NCBI RefSeq assembly: GCF_022397915.1
Contig: NZ_JAKEUO010000008.1
Location: forward strand, 125,721 to 189,720
Reading direction: 5' to 3'
Source: Vibrio sp. Isolate34
GTDB lineage: Bacteria; Pseudomonadota; Gammaproteobacteria; Enterobacterales; Vibrionaceae
Length of the DNA: 64,000 bases
Part shown: positions 38,403 to 47,422 of the stretch, piece by piece
How positions within the stretch are numbered: position 1 is the stretch's first letter
Layout: each line of letters starts with the position of its first letter
Program-made: the position numbers and the translations under genes
The notes under the pieces: model-generated
Database searches by the model: none
What the model was told of the DNA's origin: nothing
What the model saw: the letters and a program-made list of their open reading frames with translations, nothing else

Positions 38403-39248
38403 TCAATAGTCACTCTTCTCTCTAACAAACCTTGCGAACTTTGGTTTACCGTTTTGAGTAAGGCCGTTGTAGCGAAAAGTAATACGGCTGCCAATCTCGG
38501 GTGGCGACAATCTCATTTTGTCACTGAACCCGCTGCCAATGTAAAACTCTACGCCCTGTTCGTTGCGAACTAAGATGGAACCCATCATTCCTTTGTATTT
38601 GCCCGTTCCGGTTTTATAACCAATCACTGTCGCTTCAGCATCATGGTGCCTTTTGAGTTTTAATAAGTCATTGCTACGACCAGCTTGATAGCGGCTCGTG
38701 ATCTTGCGAAGCATCAAACCCTCGCCGTGTCGCTCATCTACATTGTCAAGCTCGTGAAACAACGTTTCTTCACTCTTAATGGGAGAGTGTTCAACATAAC
38801 CGATGTGTGACTCATCGATCACGCTCACCCAATGCAATATGTTGTAATAACGCTTTTGGTAATCTCCGGCAGCACCTGGCATATCGAAGAGCATGAAGTC
38901 GATCTGTCGCCAAGCGGTATCGCTAGGTATGTGGTCTAACACTGTTGATTGAACAAGATGAAATTTCCCTCGTCCAGCCCACAACTCTCCTTCTAAGTGC
39001 ACTTCTGGCAAGCTCTCCGTAAACCACTTTGGTGCGTAAATTCGATTACCATTTCTTGTATAAAGATGCTTTCCATCCCATAAGGCTCGGATACCATCGA
39101 GTTTCTCACTCGTCCAATACTCAGAGACGTCTATTCCCTGTTTATAGGTATTGGCTAATACTAACTGTTCAGGTGGTAAATAAGATGAGTGAGAAGGCAA
39201 TGAAAATGCCCAGAGTGTAGCAACTGCCAATTTGGTTAATCTCATCAT
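38403..39248 (-). CDS. Periplasmic ATP-dependent DNA ligase (Lig E-like)
   Basis: This 281-residue minimal ATP-type ligase has an N-terminal signal peptide (LAVATLWAFSLPSHSS). The adenylation motif is SEKLDGIRA with catalytic Lys49; later ligase motifs (EGELWAGRGKF, GEGLMLRK and LLKLK) are present, then a short OB domain. Small ligases with leaders are known from Vibrio, Haemophilus and Neisseria, and are thought to work in the periplasm on incoming or extracellular DNA during competence or biofilm growth. The cellular NAD-type LigA must be elsewhere. Confidence 0.92.
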   Translation of the reverse strand: MMRLTKLAVATLWAFSLPSHSSYLPPEQLVLANTYKQGIDVSEYWTSEKLDGIRALWDGKHLYTRNGNRIYAPKWFTESLPEVHLEGELWAGRGKFHLVQSTVLDHIPSDTAWRQIDFMLFDMPGAAGDYQKRYYNILHWVSVIDESHIGYVEHSPIKSEETLFHELDNVDERHGEGLMLRKITSRYQAGRSNDLLKLKRHHDAEATVIGYKTGTGKYKGMMGSILVRNEQGVEFYIGSGFSDKMRLSPPEIGSRITFRYNGLTQNGKPKFARFVREKSDY

Positions 39249-39447
39249 CTGCTCCCTATTCGCTCACTGTCTAGATTTGCTCTTTACTCGAGTACTTTTT
39301 CCTCAAAGTATTTTTATCCTATGTGGTATCTCGTTAAGGTACGTGAGATTTCATTAGAGATGCGATCCAATCTTCAGTCTTATTTAACTTAACGTTTCAT
39401 TCGCAATGTCAATCAATTGTGACTCTCAAAAATTCATTCATTTTTAA

Positions 39448-39484
39448 TTCTCATATTGAGAAGTGGCGTTTCTCAATATGACAC
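39448..39484. promoter_or_regulatory. Two SypG-type enhancer sites upstream of sypA
   Basis: TTCTCATATTGAGAA (39448-39462, a perfect palindrome) and TTCTCAATATGACAC (39470-39484) lie 22 bp apart, two helical turns. They resemble the TTCTCA-nnn-TG-type sites known for SypG in V. fischeri (recalled from memory). They are centred about 79 and 57 bp upstream of the -24 box of the sypA promoter. Confidence 0.75.
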
Positions 39485-39531
39485 CCTTCTAAGCTAAAAC
39501 TCTAACTTATTGAAAATAAACAACATAAAAG

Positions 39532-39549
39532 TTGGCACATTCAGTGCAA
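39532..39549 (+). promoter_or_regulatory. Sigma-54 promoter of sypABCD
   Basis: TTGGCACATTCAGTGCAA has GG at 39534-39535 and GC at 39546-39547, with 10 bases between and a consensus -24 box (TGGCAC). Confidence 0.85.
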
Positions 39550-39581
39550 TTGTAAAATCATGCATTCAAGGAGATATCATT

Positions 39582-39911
39582 ATGGAATTACGCAAAATTG
39601 AGCTAAACACAACAACGCTGACTCTTTCTATTTTCGGTGACTTAGACGCAGCTGGCAGCCGCCACGCACAGACAGATATTGATGATGTGATTTCAAATTA
39701 TGGTCACAAAGAGATTGAAGTGGACTTCCGTAAAGTGCAGTTTTTAGACTCTTCAGGCATAGGCGCCATTGTTTATATGTTCAAACGCCTAACTGAACGT
39801 GAAAGAAACATGCGCTTGGAAAATGTATCAGGTCAGCCATTAGAGATTATGAATCTGCTGCGTATTGGCCACGCTATCCCTGTTAACTCAAAAAATCCTA
39901 CCAATTCATGA
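39582..39911 (+). CDS. sypA: STAS-domain regulator SypA
   Basis: SypA is a one-domain STAS protein that controls syp-dependent biofilm formation in V. fischeri. Its activity there is set by serine phosphorylation through SypE. The 109-residue product has FGDLDAAGS and the phosphorylation loop FLDSSGIGAIVY (Ser57/Ser58). The ATG at 39582 has a perfect AAGGAGATAT ribosome site; the longer reading from 39510 lies inside the promoter and is rejected. It is first in sypABCD. No sypE gene is seen in the window, so its partner kinase or phosphatase is missing or encoded elsewhere. Confidence 0.87.
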   Translation: MELRKIELNTTTLTLSIFGDLDAAGSRHAQTDIDDVISNYGHKEIEVDFRKVQFLDSSGIGAIVYMFKRLTERERNMRLENVSGQPLEIMNLLRIGHAIPVNSKNPTNS

Positions 39912-39972
39912 AGATCCACTAAGCTAGAAGTAAGTAAAAATAATAATAAAAAGAAAAACAAAGGACGTTGGC

Positions 39973-40806
39973 ATGAAAAAAATTAAAAACTATATAGCCC
40001 TTTCTCTGTCTGTCCTAGTTCTAGGTTGCACGAGTTACCCGGAACAAGGTACAGGGGGAATGGCTGAAAGTTACGATTCTATCAACTACCAAAACTCAGA
40101 CTTCTCTCCTGTCATGCCCGATGAGCCGCTTGGTCCTGAACACGGACTGCGTTTTGATTGGCAACTAGCAAAACTGCATTTAGATGCCTTAATCCAAGAA
40201 GGAGCACGCTGGTGCTTCCCCGCTGCTGTTGTTCAAGCCATTCAAAAACAAAACCGAATCGCACGAGAACTGCAAGGCGGTTTGTTATTGGATGCAGCCA
40301 ACGACCTTGTTATCCAAAGAAAACGTCTTAACGAACTTGAAGTCCAACTCGACTATGTTACGTCGCAAGCACGCTGTGAACCGCCAAAAAATGAAAACCA
40401 ATTCCGTATGCAGTTGTCTGTGATTGAACAGCTGTATGACCTGTTAAATGTTGATAACCAATTTGCGCAAGACTCTACCGAAGTGAATCCTAAGTACATG
40501 GGGAAACTGGCTGAAGCGTCTTACATTCTAAAAGAAAACAAATCGTTAGACTTAATTGTAACCGGACACGCAGATGCGACTGGCACTGAAGAGTACAACG
40601 ATAAGCTAGCACTTGGGCGAGCAAAGCAGGTCGAACGTTACCTAACCATCTTTGGCCTTAGCCCACAACGAATCAAGGCTGTGTCTGTGGGTGAAACAGT
40701 ACCGCTTTTTGAAGGTGAAACCGCAGGTACCCTACTAACTAACCGCCGAGTGAGCATTGAAATTATCTCGCCTAAGAACGCAGCGAAGATGGGAGGTGCA
40801 CTATGA
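39973..40806 (+). CDS. sypB: OmpA-like lipoprotein SypB
   Basis: This 277-residue outer-membrane lipoprotein has a lipobox VLGC (Cys19) and a C-terminal OmpA peptidoglycan-binding domain (about 165-265) with LIVTGHADATGTEEYNDKL, GLSPQRI and NRRVSIEI. A helical middle part contains a Cys-rich RWCF...RCEP pair. In V. fischeri SypB is needed for full biofilm formation. It overlaps the start of sypC by 4 bp. Confidence 0.88.
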   Translation: MKKIKNYIALSLSVLVLGCTSYPEQGTGGMAESYDSINYQNSDFSPVMPDEPLGPEHGLRFDWQLAKLHLDALIQEGARWCFPAAVVQAIQKQNRIARELQGGLLLDAANDLVIQRKRLNELEVQLDYVTSQARCEPPKNENQFRMQLSVIEQLYDLLNVDNQFAQDSTEVNPKYMGKLAEASYILKENKSLDLIVTGHADATGTEEYNDKLALGRAKQVERYLTIFGLSPQRIKAVSVGETVPLFEGETAGTLLTNRRVSIEIISPKNAAKMGGAL

Positions 40807-42902
40807 AAACACTAATTACTTTTTTCATCACAGTCTCTCTTTTCTTCGTGCACTTCGTTCAAGCTAATGATGAGTTTTCAGATGCTGTGCAAGTCGGTGA
40901 CCTTATACAAGTCAATTTACCCGGCGAAAGCAGCCTAAACACTGGCTTTCAAGTCGATAAACGTGGACGTATCACTCTTCCAGAAGTGGGGACAGTATTC
41001 GTTGCGGGGTACGATACTGAGCAGCTAAACAAAGTTGTCCTAGAGGCTCTGGCTACGGCTTATAAAGATCTGTCGAGTGCATCTGTATATGTGAAAGAGC
41101 AGCAAATCATCATTTATGTTCAAGGTTATGTACAACAGCCAGGCGAATACACGCTTGCGTTAGGTTCTAGTATCCAAATGGCGTTGTATGCGGCTGGCGG
41201 TTTACGTCCGGGGGCACAACTCGACAAGCTGATCTTAAAACGTGGTGCCGACAAAAAAGAGTTCAACTACAAACGTTTTCTAGATTCCGGTGACGAAGCT
41301 AACCTACCGACCCTGCAATCGTTAGACTCTCTGTTTGTTCCAGCGTCTCCACTAGTAGGCAACATCGAGCAAGAGTTTGATGCAGCAAAACTTGCTAACT
41401 CTGGTGACAGTGCCGATTCTCGCAACGCCATCAAGGTGTTTGGTGAGGTGAACGCACCCGGCTCGTTTACTTACAAAGAAAACACTGACCTAGTTGATGT
41501 GCTGATGCGCTCTGGAGGCGTAACCCGTTATGCCAGTGTCGAGCAAATTCGCGTCATTTCGAACAACACACCCACTCTGTTCAACCTTAAGCGCTACCTG
41601 GATTCTGGCGATGAAAGCTTGTTGCCAACTCTGCAACCCGGCTCAACCATTTTTGTTCCGAAACAAGAAGAAGAGATTAAATCGGGGGCGAACATGGTTT
41701 ACGTAATGGGTGAAGTTGCTGCTCCCGGCGCTTTCGAAGGCAAACGCGATGCGACCTTCATGGACATCCTTGCGAACGCAGGCGGCCCAACTCGATTCGC
41801 AGAGTCACGACAAATCCGAGTAATTAAAGCGGATGGCAGAGTGCTTAAGTTTGACTTAGCGGCTTACACAGAAGGCCTACCGAACTCTAACCCACCGAGC
41901 ATAAAAGCGGGTGACGCGATTTTCGTTCCTGAGAAAACCGACATGAATGAGAAGTCTTGGTTGAAGATTACCCCAGACAGAGCGGTTAATGTTATTGGTG
42001 AGGTAAACCGACCTGGCCGTATTGAATGGTCAGATGAAATGAACTTCATGGGACTATTGGCTCACGTTGGTGGCCCTACGCTACGTGCTGACACCTCGAA
42101 AATTGAAGTTGTGACGGGTAGAAAATTAGTTGTGTTTAACCTAGATGATTTTATCCGTAATGGTGCACCACGAGACCAAATGCCTCAAATTCGCGCGGGT
42201 TCTATTGTGCGTGTTCACGACTTACCACAAGATCCTTCAGACAATAAATCACAATGGGTTCGTCAAAGCTCTGATGCTTCGATTTACATCTTCGGACAAG
42301 TGAATGCACCTGGTCGCTACCGTTTCACCAAAGATATGCACTTTCTAGATATCTTGTCAGCAGCCGATGGCCCAACTAAAGATGCCGACATACACAATGT
42401 TCGTGTGACACACCGTGATAAAACCTACTCTCAAGTCAGTAAACTAAACCTATCACTGTACTTCGAAACGGGTGATGAATCATTGCTGCCAAACGTTACC
42501 ACTGGCGACACCATCTACATTCCTGAGAAAGGCAAAAACTGGTTAGATACACCGAAAGAAGAAACGGTTCGAGTACTGGGTGCAATCAACAACCCGGGTC
42601 GTTACGTGTTTAACGACAACATGACCATCTTAGATATCTTGGCAGAGGCTGCAGGCCCTACTGACAATGCTTACGTAGAGAAAATTACTATTGTGAACAT
42701 GTCTTGTTGCCAAGGCCAAGCTCGAACCTTCGACCTTGTAGAGTTCAGTAAAACGGCGAACATCTACAACCTACCAGTGTTACGTGCAGGTGATACGATT
42801 TACATCCCAGACCGTCGCGAAAGCTTTATAGAGAAAGCCCGCGTAGGCTTAGATGACATCCTGCGTATTACGACCACCATCGTGTTAATAGGAGCATTAT
42901 GA
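40803..42902 (+). CDS. sypC: Polysaccharide export protein with SLBB repeats, SypC
   Basis: This 699-residue periplasmic/outer-membrane protein forms the exit route for the Syp polysaccharide (Wza-like). After a signal peptide it has a Poly_export domain (VGDLIQVNLPGESSLNT) and then six or so SLBB-type repeats of about 90 residues. Each repeat reads roughly V.G.V..PG.......M...D.L...GGPT followed by GD.IFVP. No lipobox is seen, unlike Wza. It overlaps sypB and sypD by 4 bp at each end. Confidence 0.9.
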   Translation: MKTLITFFITVSLFFVHFVQANDEFSDAVQVGDLIQVNLPGESSLNTGFQVDKRGRITLPEVGTVFVAGYDTEQLNKVVLEALATAYKDLSSASVYVKEQQIIIYVQGYVQQPGEYTLALGSSIQMALYAAGGLRPGAQLDKLILKRGADKKEFNYKRFLDSGDEANLPTLQSLDSLFVPASPLVGNIEQEFDAAKLANSGDSADSRNAIKVFGEVNAPGSFTYKENTDLVDVLMRSGGVTRYASVEQIRVISNNTPTLFNLKRYLDSGDESLLPTLQPGSTIFVPKQEEEIKSGANMVYVMGEVAAPGAFEGKRDATFMDILANAGGPTRFAESRQIRVIKADGRVLKFDLAAYTEGLPNSNPPSIKAGDAIFVPEKTDMNEKSWLKITPDRAVNVIGEVNRPGRIEWSDEMNFMGLLAHVGGPTLRADTSKIEVVTGRKLVVFNLDDFIRNGAPRDQMPQIRAGSIVRVHDLPQDPSDNKSQWVRQSSDASIYIFGQVNAPGRYRFTKDMHFLDILSAADGPTKDADIHNVRVTHRDKTYSQVSKLNLSLYFETGDESLLPNVTTGDTIYIPEKGKNWLDTPKEETVRVLGAINNPGRYVFNDNMTILDILAEAAGPTDNAYVEKITIVNMSCCQGQARTFDLVEFSKTANIYNLPVLRAGDTIYIPDRRESFIEKARVGLDDILRITTTIVLIGAL

Positions 42903-43591
42903 TGACTATTTCAGCAACGCATGCCGAAGTTGAACAACTGTACTTAGCTTCTGAACTGAATGGGCAACGCTCAATCTGTGTGACGGCTTGCCATTCAGGT
43001 GACGGCGTAACATCTATCGCAACAGCATTAGCCGAACGCTTCTTGTTAGCGGGTCACTCTACCTTGTATGTTGACCTCAACCTTTTCAACTCTGCGTTTA
43101 AGAACTTGCATATGCTTGAAGAAGAACACACAGCGCAGCTTATTGAGCACGTAGAATCTCAACGAACGTTTATTGGTGTCCCTGCTCCACAAGTTACATC
43201 AACTCAGTTAGCTTACAAAGATCCAGCGACGCTTAAAAAAGCGGTGACCCAGTGGTTAAGTAAATACGACCGTGTCGTCATTGATACGTCGCCACTACTT
43301 AATATCAACAAAGGTAATATTCCTGCTCAATCTGTGGCGAGCGCGTGTGATTGTGCGTTAATTGTCGTTGCTTATGGTGAAACGTCGAGTCATCACCTAG
43401 AGCAAGCTAAGAAGCTTCTCGATGCACAAAGCATTTCACTGATGGGTTGTGTGATGAACATGAAGAGCAACCCAAGCTTCGCTCAAGAGCTGATTCGACA
43501 AATTAATCGAATGAAGTTTCTGCCGTCTAAGCTTCGTGACCGCCTAGCCAACAAGCTTTATCAAAATGAGTTTTTGAATCTACCTATGTAG
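42899..43591 (+). CDS. sypD: CpsD/BY-kinase-like protein SypD with degenerate P-loop
   Basis: This 230-residue cytoplasmic protein resembles bacterial tyrosine kinases (CpsD/CapB type) that set polysaccharide chain length with a Wzz partner, here probably SypO. It has the family Walker A' and B segments (LYVDLN and VVIDTSP). In the Walker A motif, SGDGVTS (33-39), Val37 stands where the catalytic Lys should be. There is no Tyr cluster at the C terminus. It may be a pseudokinase scaffold. It overlaps sypC by 4 bp and ends the first syp operon. Confidence 0.82.
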   Translation: MMTISATHAEVEQLYLASELNGQRSICVTACHSGDGVTSIATALAERFLLAGHSTLYVDLNLFNSAFKNLHMLEEEHTAQLIEHVESQRTFIGVPAPQVTSTQLAYKDPATLKKAVTQWLSKYDRVVIDTSPLLNINKGNIPAQSVASACDCALIVVAYGETSSHHLEQAKKLLDAQSISLMGCVMNMKSNPSFAQELIRQINRMKFLPSKLRDRLANKLYQNEFLNLPM

Positions 43592-44144
43592 CATCCCCTA
43601 TAAGGTATGGCAGCTGTCATTTTAAAAATGACAGCCTCCACTCTGATTGGCTTTAGAAGCAATTCCCGCTCTGTCTGAATAAATCTTAGTTTGTTATTTT
43701 TGACGAAATTAATGCTAAAAATAAGATTTTTAAGAACATTCAACGCATTTCACACACGCCAACTATGGTCTTACCACCTTCAACTCCCTTCAAAGATCAA
43801 CAGCCCAAGCCTAACTTTCGCGGTAATGTGACACAGACTGTTAAAGCGCCATGTAAATCGCATCAAAGATGGAATTCGTACGATTATTCCCTAAGATTAT
43901 AAATAGAGGTGGTTTTTGACGAATTTGTAATAGTTTGACAAAGTTATCCGATGGCTGTGAAACACAGTGGATAAATCAAGCAAATCACACTTTATGCTTT
44001 GTTGGTTTAGCTACTCATACTCCCGTCGTCCCTCCTTCTGCTCAAATGGTTCAAATACACGGAAAGGATCACCATCGAGCAATTTAGTTAATCAACAGAC
44101 CTTGATTAGCTTGGTTGTATTATTAAAGAGAAAGGAAACTCAAT
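43592..44144. other. Non-coding gap between sypD and proX
   Basis: A 553-bp stretch with the sypD hairpin at its left end (43613-43635) and the proX promoter somewhere to the right; a TTGACA box at about 43934 is a candidate -35 without a clear -10. No gene is seen. Confidence 0.5.
43613..43635 (+). terminator. Hairpin after sypD
   Basis: GCTGTCATTT and AAATGACAGC form a perfect 10-bp stem with a three-base loop, 22 bases after the stop. There is no downstream T-run, so it may work as a weak terminator or mRNA 3' protector. Confidence 0.6.
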
Positions 44145-45137
44145 ATGAAATACAAGTTAAGCTCCGTATTTTTGTTAGTTGCAGCAGCCAGTGGTCATGC
44201 TAACGCTGGAGAATGTGGCAGCGTAACAATCGCAGACATGAACTGGAACTCTGCAACTTTAATCGCCAACATTGACCAATTTATCCTAGAACACGGATAC
44301 GGTTGTGATGCTGAACTTATCCCTGGCGACACAATGCCAACCGGCACGTCGATGATTGAGAAAGGCCAACCGGATGTTGCACCAGAACTTTGGAGTAACA
44401 GCCTAAAAGATGCCCTTGATAAAGGTGTTGAAGAAAAACGTCTTCGCTACGCAGGTAAAGCACTTGTGAATGGTGGTGAAGAAGGTTTTTGGGTTCCAGC
44501 CTACCTCGTTAAACAAAACCCAGAAATGGCAACTATTGAAGGTGTACGTAAAAACGCATCTTTGTTTAAGCACCCTGAAGACCCAGATACATCCGCATTT
44601 TACAGCTGCCCAGCAGGTTGGAACTGTCAAATCAGTGCCGCTAACTTGTTTGACGCACTTAACCTAGAAGACAGTGGCTTTACTATTGTTGACCCAGGCT
44701 CGAGTGCCGGTTTATCTGGTTCTATCGCGAAAGCTTACGAACGTGAAGAAGCTTGGTTTGGTTACTACTGGGCACCGACTGCGGTTCTTGGTAAGTACGA
44801 CATGGTGAAAGTTGACTTTGGCAGTGGCGTTGATAAAGAAGAGTTCATCAACTGTACAACTCAAGAAGGCTGTGAATCACCAAAAGCGACCATGTACCCG
44901 CCTTCACCGGTTCACACTATTACCACTGAAAGCTTTGCGTCACGTGCACCTGAAGCGTATGACTACTTTACTAAACGTGGTTTTACCAACGACAAAATGA
45001 ACTCGCTGCTTGCTTGGATGGAAGACAACCAAGCCGATGGTGAAGAAGCGAGTATACATTTCTTAAGCGAATACCCAGAAGTATGGCACCCATGGGTTTC
45101 AGACGAAGTCGCTAAGAAAATCGAAGCTGAGCTGTAA
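44145..45137 (+). CDS. proX: Glycine betaine/choline-type ABC transporter binding protein
   Basis: This 330-residue periplasmic protein has a signal peptide (LSSVFLLVAAASGHANA) and starts CGSVTIADMNWNSATLIAN, typical of OpuAC/ProX-type quaternary-amine binders. Aromatic residues that could form the cation cage appear in WFGYYWAPT and ELWSN. Four cysteines (CPAGWNC and CTTQEGC) probably form two disulfides. It is the first gene of an XWV operon that lies inside the syp locus. Betaine, proline or choline as ligand cannot be told apart here. Confidence 0.85.
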   Translation: MKYKLSSVFLLVAAASGHANAGECGSVTIADMNWNSATLIANIDQFILEHGYGCDAELIPGDTMPTGTSMIEKGQPDVAPELWSNSLKDALDKGVEEKRLRYAGKALVNGGEEGFWVPAYLVKQNPEMATIEGVRKNASLFKHPEDPDTSAFYSCPAGWNCQISAANLFDALNLEDSGFTIVDPGSSAGLSGSIAKAYEREEAWFGYYWAPTAVLGKYDMVKVDFGSGVDKEEFINCTTQEGCESPKATMYPPSPVHTITTESFASRAPEAYDYFTKRGFTNDKMNSLLAWMEDNQADGEEASIHFLSEYPEVWHPWVSDEVAKKIEAEL

Positions 45138-45226
45138 TTGCTAGATTTTAAAACTAGCTATATTTCAGCAAAAACTAGACTTCACTAAAACGGAAATAAC
45201 GTCGCTATACTTGATGTTATTCATAA

Positions 45227-45282
45227 TTCGGAACCTTGTTCTTACTCATATTCAACGAATGGTAAGGACAGGTTACTCCGAA
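45227..45282 (+). other. Long intercistronic hairpin between proX and proW
   Basis: TTCGG-AACCT-TGTTCTTAC on the left pairs with GTAAGGACA-GGTT-CCGAA on the right (three unpaired bases), with a loop of about 17 bases. It is 90 bases after the proX stop and just before the proW ribosome site. Such structures in transporter operons protect the binding-protein mRNA or lower permease output. Confidence 0.6.
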
Positions 45283-45297
45283 CTATAAGGATATAAA

Positions 45298-46197
45298 ATG
45301 GCCGACAGCAATTGGTTATCAAGCTTTCCAGAGATGGAACGCTCTGATTTACGAGCAATAAAAAAAGCACTAGATGGTGCTTACCGTGAATTTTCCCGTG
45401 AATACGGCGAAACGATTGAATCATTATTTGACCCTCTTCTCTCTTTCCTTGTTTGGTTTGAAAAACTCCTCATTTCTACTCCATGGCTGATCGTTCTTGG
45501 TGTGTGTACCGCATTGGTGTACGCCGCGAGCCGATCATGGAAACTGGCATTAGGTTGTGTCGTTTCACTACTTCTCATTGGTTACTTTGGAATGTGGGAA
45601 GATACCATGCGGACACTGAGTATCATCACTGTGTGTACCTTAGTCTCGATTTTCCTCGGTATCCCGATTGGCATTGCGATGGCACGTTCTAATCGTGTGC
45701 AATCCGTCGTGACCCCGTTACTCGATATCATGCAGACCATGCCTGCATTCGTTTACTTGATCCCAGTGGTTATGCTGCTTGGTATTGGTAAAATCCCAGG
45801 CCTAATCGCGGTAGTCATCTACGCAATCCCTCCTGTAATTCGCCTAACTAACTTAGGTATCCGCTTGGTTGATAAAGAAGTGTTAGAAGCGGCAACCGCA
45901 TTCGGTGCAAGCAAGAAACAGCGTTTGTGGGGTGTTCAATTACCGCTAGCCATGCCAACGATTATGGCGGGCATCAACCAAACTATCATGATGGCACTGT
46001 CGATGGTGGTCATTGCATCTATGATTGGTGTTAAGGGCTTGGGCCAACCGGTTCTTAAGTCCATAACCAACCAATACTTCACTTTGGGCTTGATGAACGG
46101 TTTTGCCATCGTGGCACTTGCGATCCTATTTGATCGAGCTTCACAGGCTTATGCGCAACGAACCAATGCGCACCTAGGAGGATTCAAACATGACTAA
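45298..46197 (+). CDS. proW: Glycine betaine/proline-type ABC transporter permease
   Basis: This 299-residue inner-membrane protein has about six helices and a cytoplasmic N-terminal extension of about 55 residues. The EAA docking loop reads EAATAFGASKKQRLWGVQLPLA, and the preceding MQTMPAFVYLIPVVMLLGIG and AIPPVIRLTNLGIR are hallmarks of the ProW/OpuAB family. It ends in an 8-bp overlap with proV. Confidence 0.93.
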   Translation: MADSNWLSSFPEMERSDLRAIKKALDGAYREFSREYGETIESLFDPLLSFLVWFEKLLISTPWLIVLGVCTALVYAASRSWKLALGCVVSLLLIGYFGMWEDTMRTLSIITVCTLVSIFLGIPIGIAMARSNRVQSVVTPLLDIMQTMPAFVYLIPVVMLLGIGKIPGLIAVVIYAIPPVIRLTNLGIRLVDKEVLEAATAFGASKKQRLWGVQLPLAMPTIMAGINQTIMMALSMVVIASMIGVKGLGQPVLKSITNQYFTLGLMNGFAIVALAILFDRASQAYAQRTNAHLGGFKHD

Positions 46198-47422
46198 ACC
46201 ATTAATCGAAATTAGTGGCCTGTTTAAAGTGTTTGGCCCTAAGCCACAGTCGGTGATGAACCGAGTTAAGAACGGTGAACACAAAGACGAGATTCTTGCA
46301 GATACTGGCCATACGGTTGGCTTGAAAGAGATTAACCTTGAAATCAATCGTGGTGAAATATTCGTTATCATGGGCCTTTCAGGTTCTGGTAAGTCGACTT
46401 TGATTCGACACTTCAACCGTTTGATTGACCCAACTGAAGGTAAGATCACAGTTGAAGGCATTGATGTCATGAGCCTCAACACTAAAGAACTGGAAGAGTT
46501 CCGCCGTCATAAAATGTCGATGGTATTCCAGCGCTTTGGCCTAATGCCTCACCGAACTGTGGTCGAAAACGTTGCATACGGATTGGAAGTTCAAGGCATC
46601 AAGAAAGAAGAGCGTTTAGCGAAAGCCAACGAGTGGTTAGAGACTGTGGGGTTGAAAGGTTACGGTAATCAGTACCCTGCTCAACTTTCTGGTGGTCAAC
46701 AACAACGTGTCGGCTTATCACGCGCTCTGTGTACCAACGCTGAAATCTTGCTGATGGATGAAGCCTTCTCGGCTCTCGACCCTTTGATTCGTAGCGAAAT
46801 GCAGGACCAACTTATCGAGCTTCAAGAAAAGCTTCATAAGACGATTGTTTTTATCACCCATGACTTGGACGAAGCTCTGCGTTTAGGTGACCGAATCGCA
46901 ATCCTTAAAGACGGTGAGTTAGTACAACAAGGCACACCACATGAGATTCTTTTGAACCCTGCCGATGATTACGTGGAAGCGTTCGTGAAAGACGTTAACC
47001 GTGCGCGAGCATTGACTGTAGAAACAGTGATGCAACCTCCTCTATACCGAATCACATCAGAAACCATTGAAGGCGCGCTAGCGCAAATGAAGATGCTTAA
47101 GCACGATTACGCATACCACGTAACTGATGATGGTTATCAAGGGCTTGTGACCAAAGAGAGCCTGCAAGATGCGGTAGAAGATTCAACGGTGCACGACTTC
47201 AGCGATGAGATATATGAAGAAGTGCCAGCAGTTCTGCCTGATGCGGTGATTGAAGAGGTACTGCCAGACACCATGTCTTGTGACTACTCTCTTCCTGTTG
47301 TCGATGAGGAAGGTAATCTTAAAGGTGAACTTGAGAGAAGTGCTGTAGCAGATATCTTCTCTGAAAATAGCGAGGAAGATGTAGAACCTTCCCCAAAGCC
47401 AAAGATTGGTAAAGCTTCTTAG
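46190..47422 (+). CDS. proV: Glycine betaine/proline-type ABC transporter ATPase with CBS domain
   Basis: This 410-residue ATPase has Walker A GLSGSGKST (about 64-72), signature LSGGQQQRVGLSRAL and Walker B ILLMDEAFSALDP. After residue 275 a C-terminal region with CBS-like repeats (QPPLYRITSETIEGALAQM and YSLPVVDEEGNLKGELERSAV) fits ProV/OpuAA, in which CBS domains sense ionic strength. The C terminus is very acidic (FSENSEEDVEPS). It starts inside the proW stop codon (ATGACTAA). Confidence 0.94.
   Translation: MTKPLIEISGLFKVFGPKPQSVMNRVKNGEHKDEILADTGHTVGLKEINLEINRGEIFVIMGLSGSGKSTLIRHFNRLIDPTEGKITVEGIDVMSLNTKELEEFRRHKMSMVFQRFGLMPHRTVVENVAYGLEVQGIKKEERLAKANEWLETVGLKGYGNQYPAQLSGGQQQRVGLSRALCTNAEILLMDEAFSALDPLIRSEMQDQLIELQEKLHKTIVFITHDLDEALRLGDRIAILKDGELVQQGTPHEILLNPADDYVEAFVKDVNRARALTVETVMQPPLYRITSETIEGALAQMKMLKHDYAYHVTDDGYQGLVTKESLQDAVEDSTVHDFSDEIYEEVPAVLPDAVIEEVLPDTMSCDYSLPVVDEEGNLKGELERSAVADIFSENSEEDVEPSPKPKIGKAS

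Noticed and set aside
43561..43570. SypG-like core TCAAAATGAG at the end of sypD
   Set aside because: It lies in coding sequence, lacks the second T of TTCTCA on the inverse strand, and no -24/-12 promoter follows within 500 bp.
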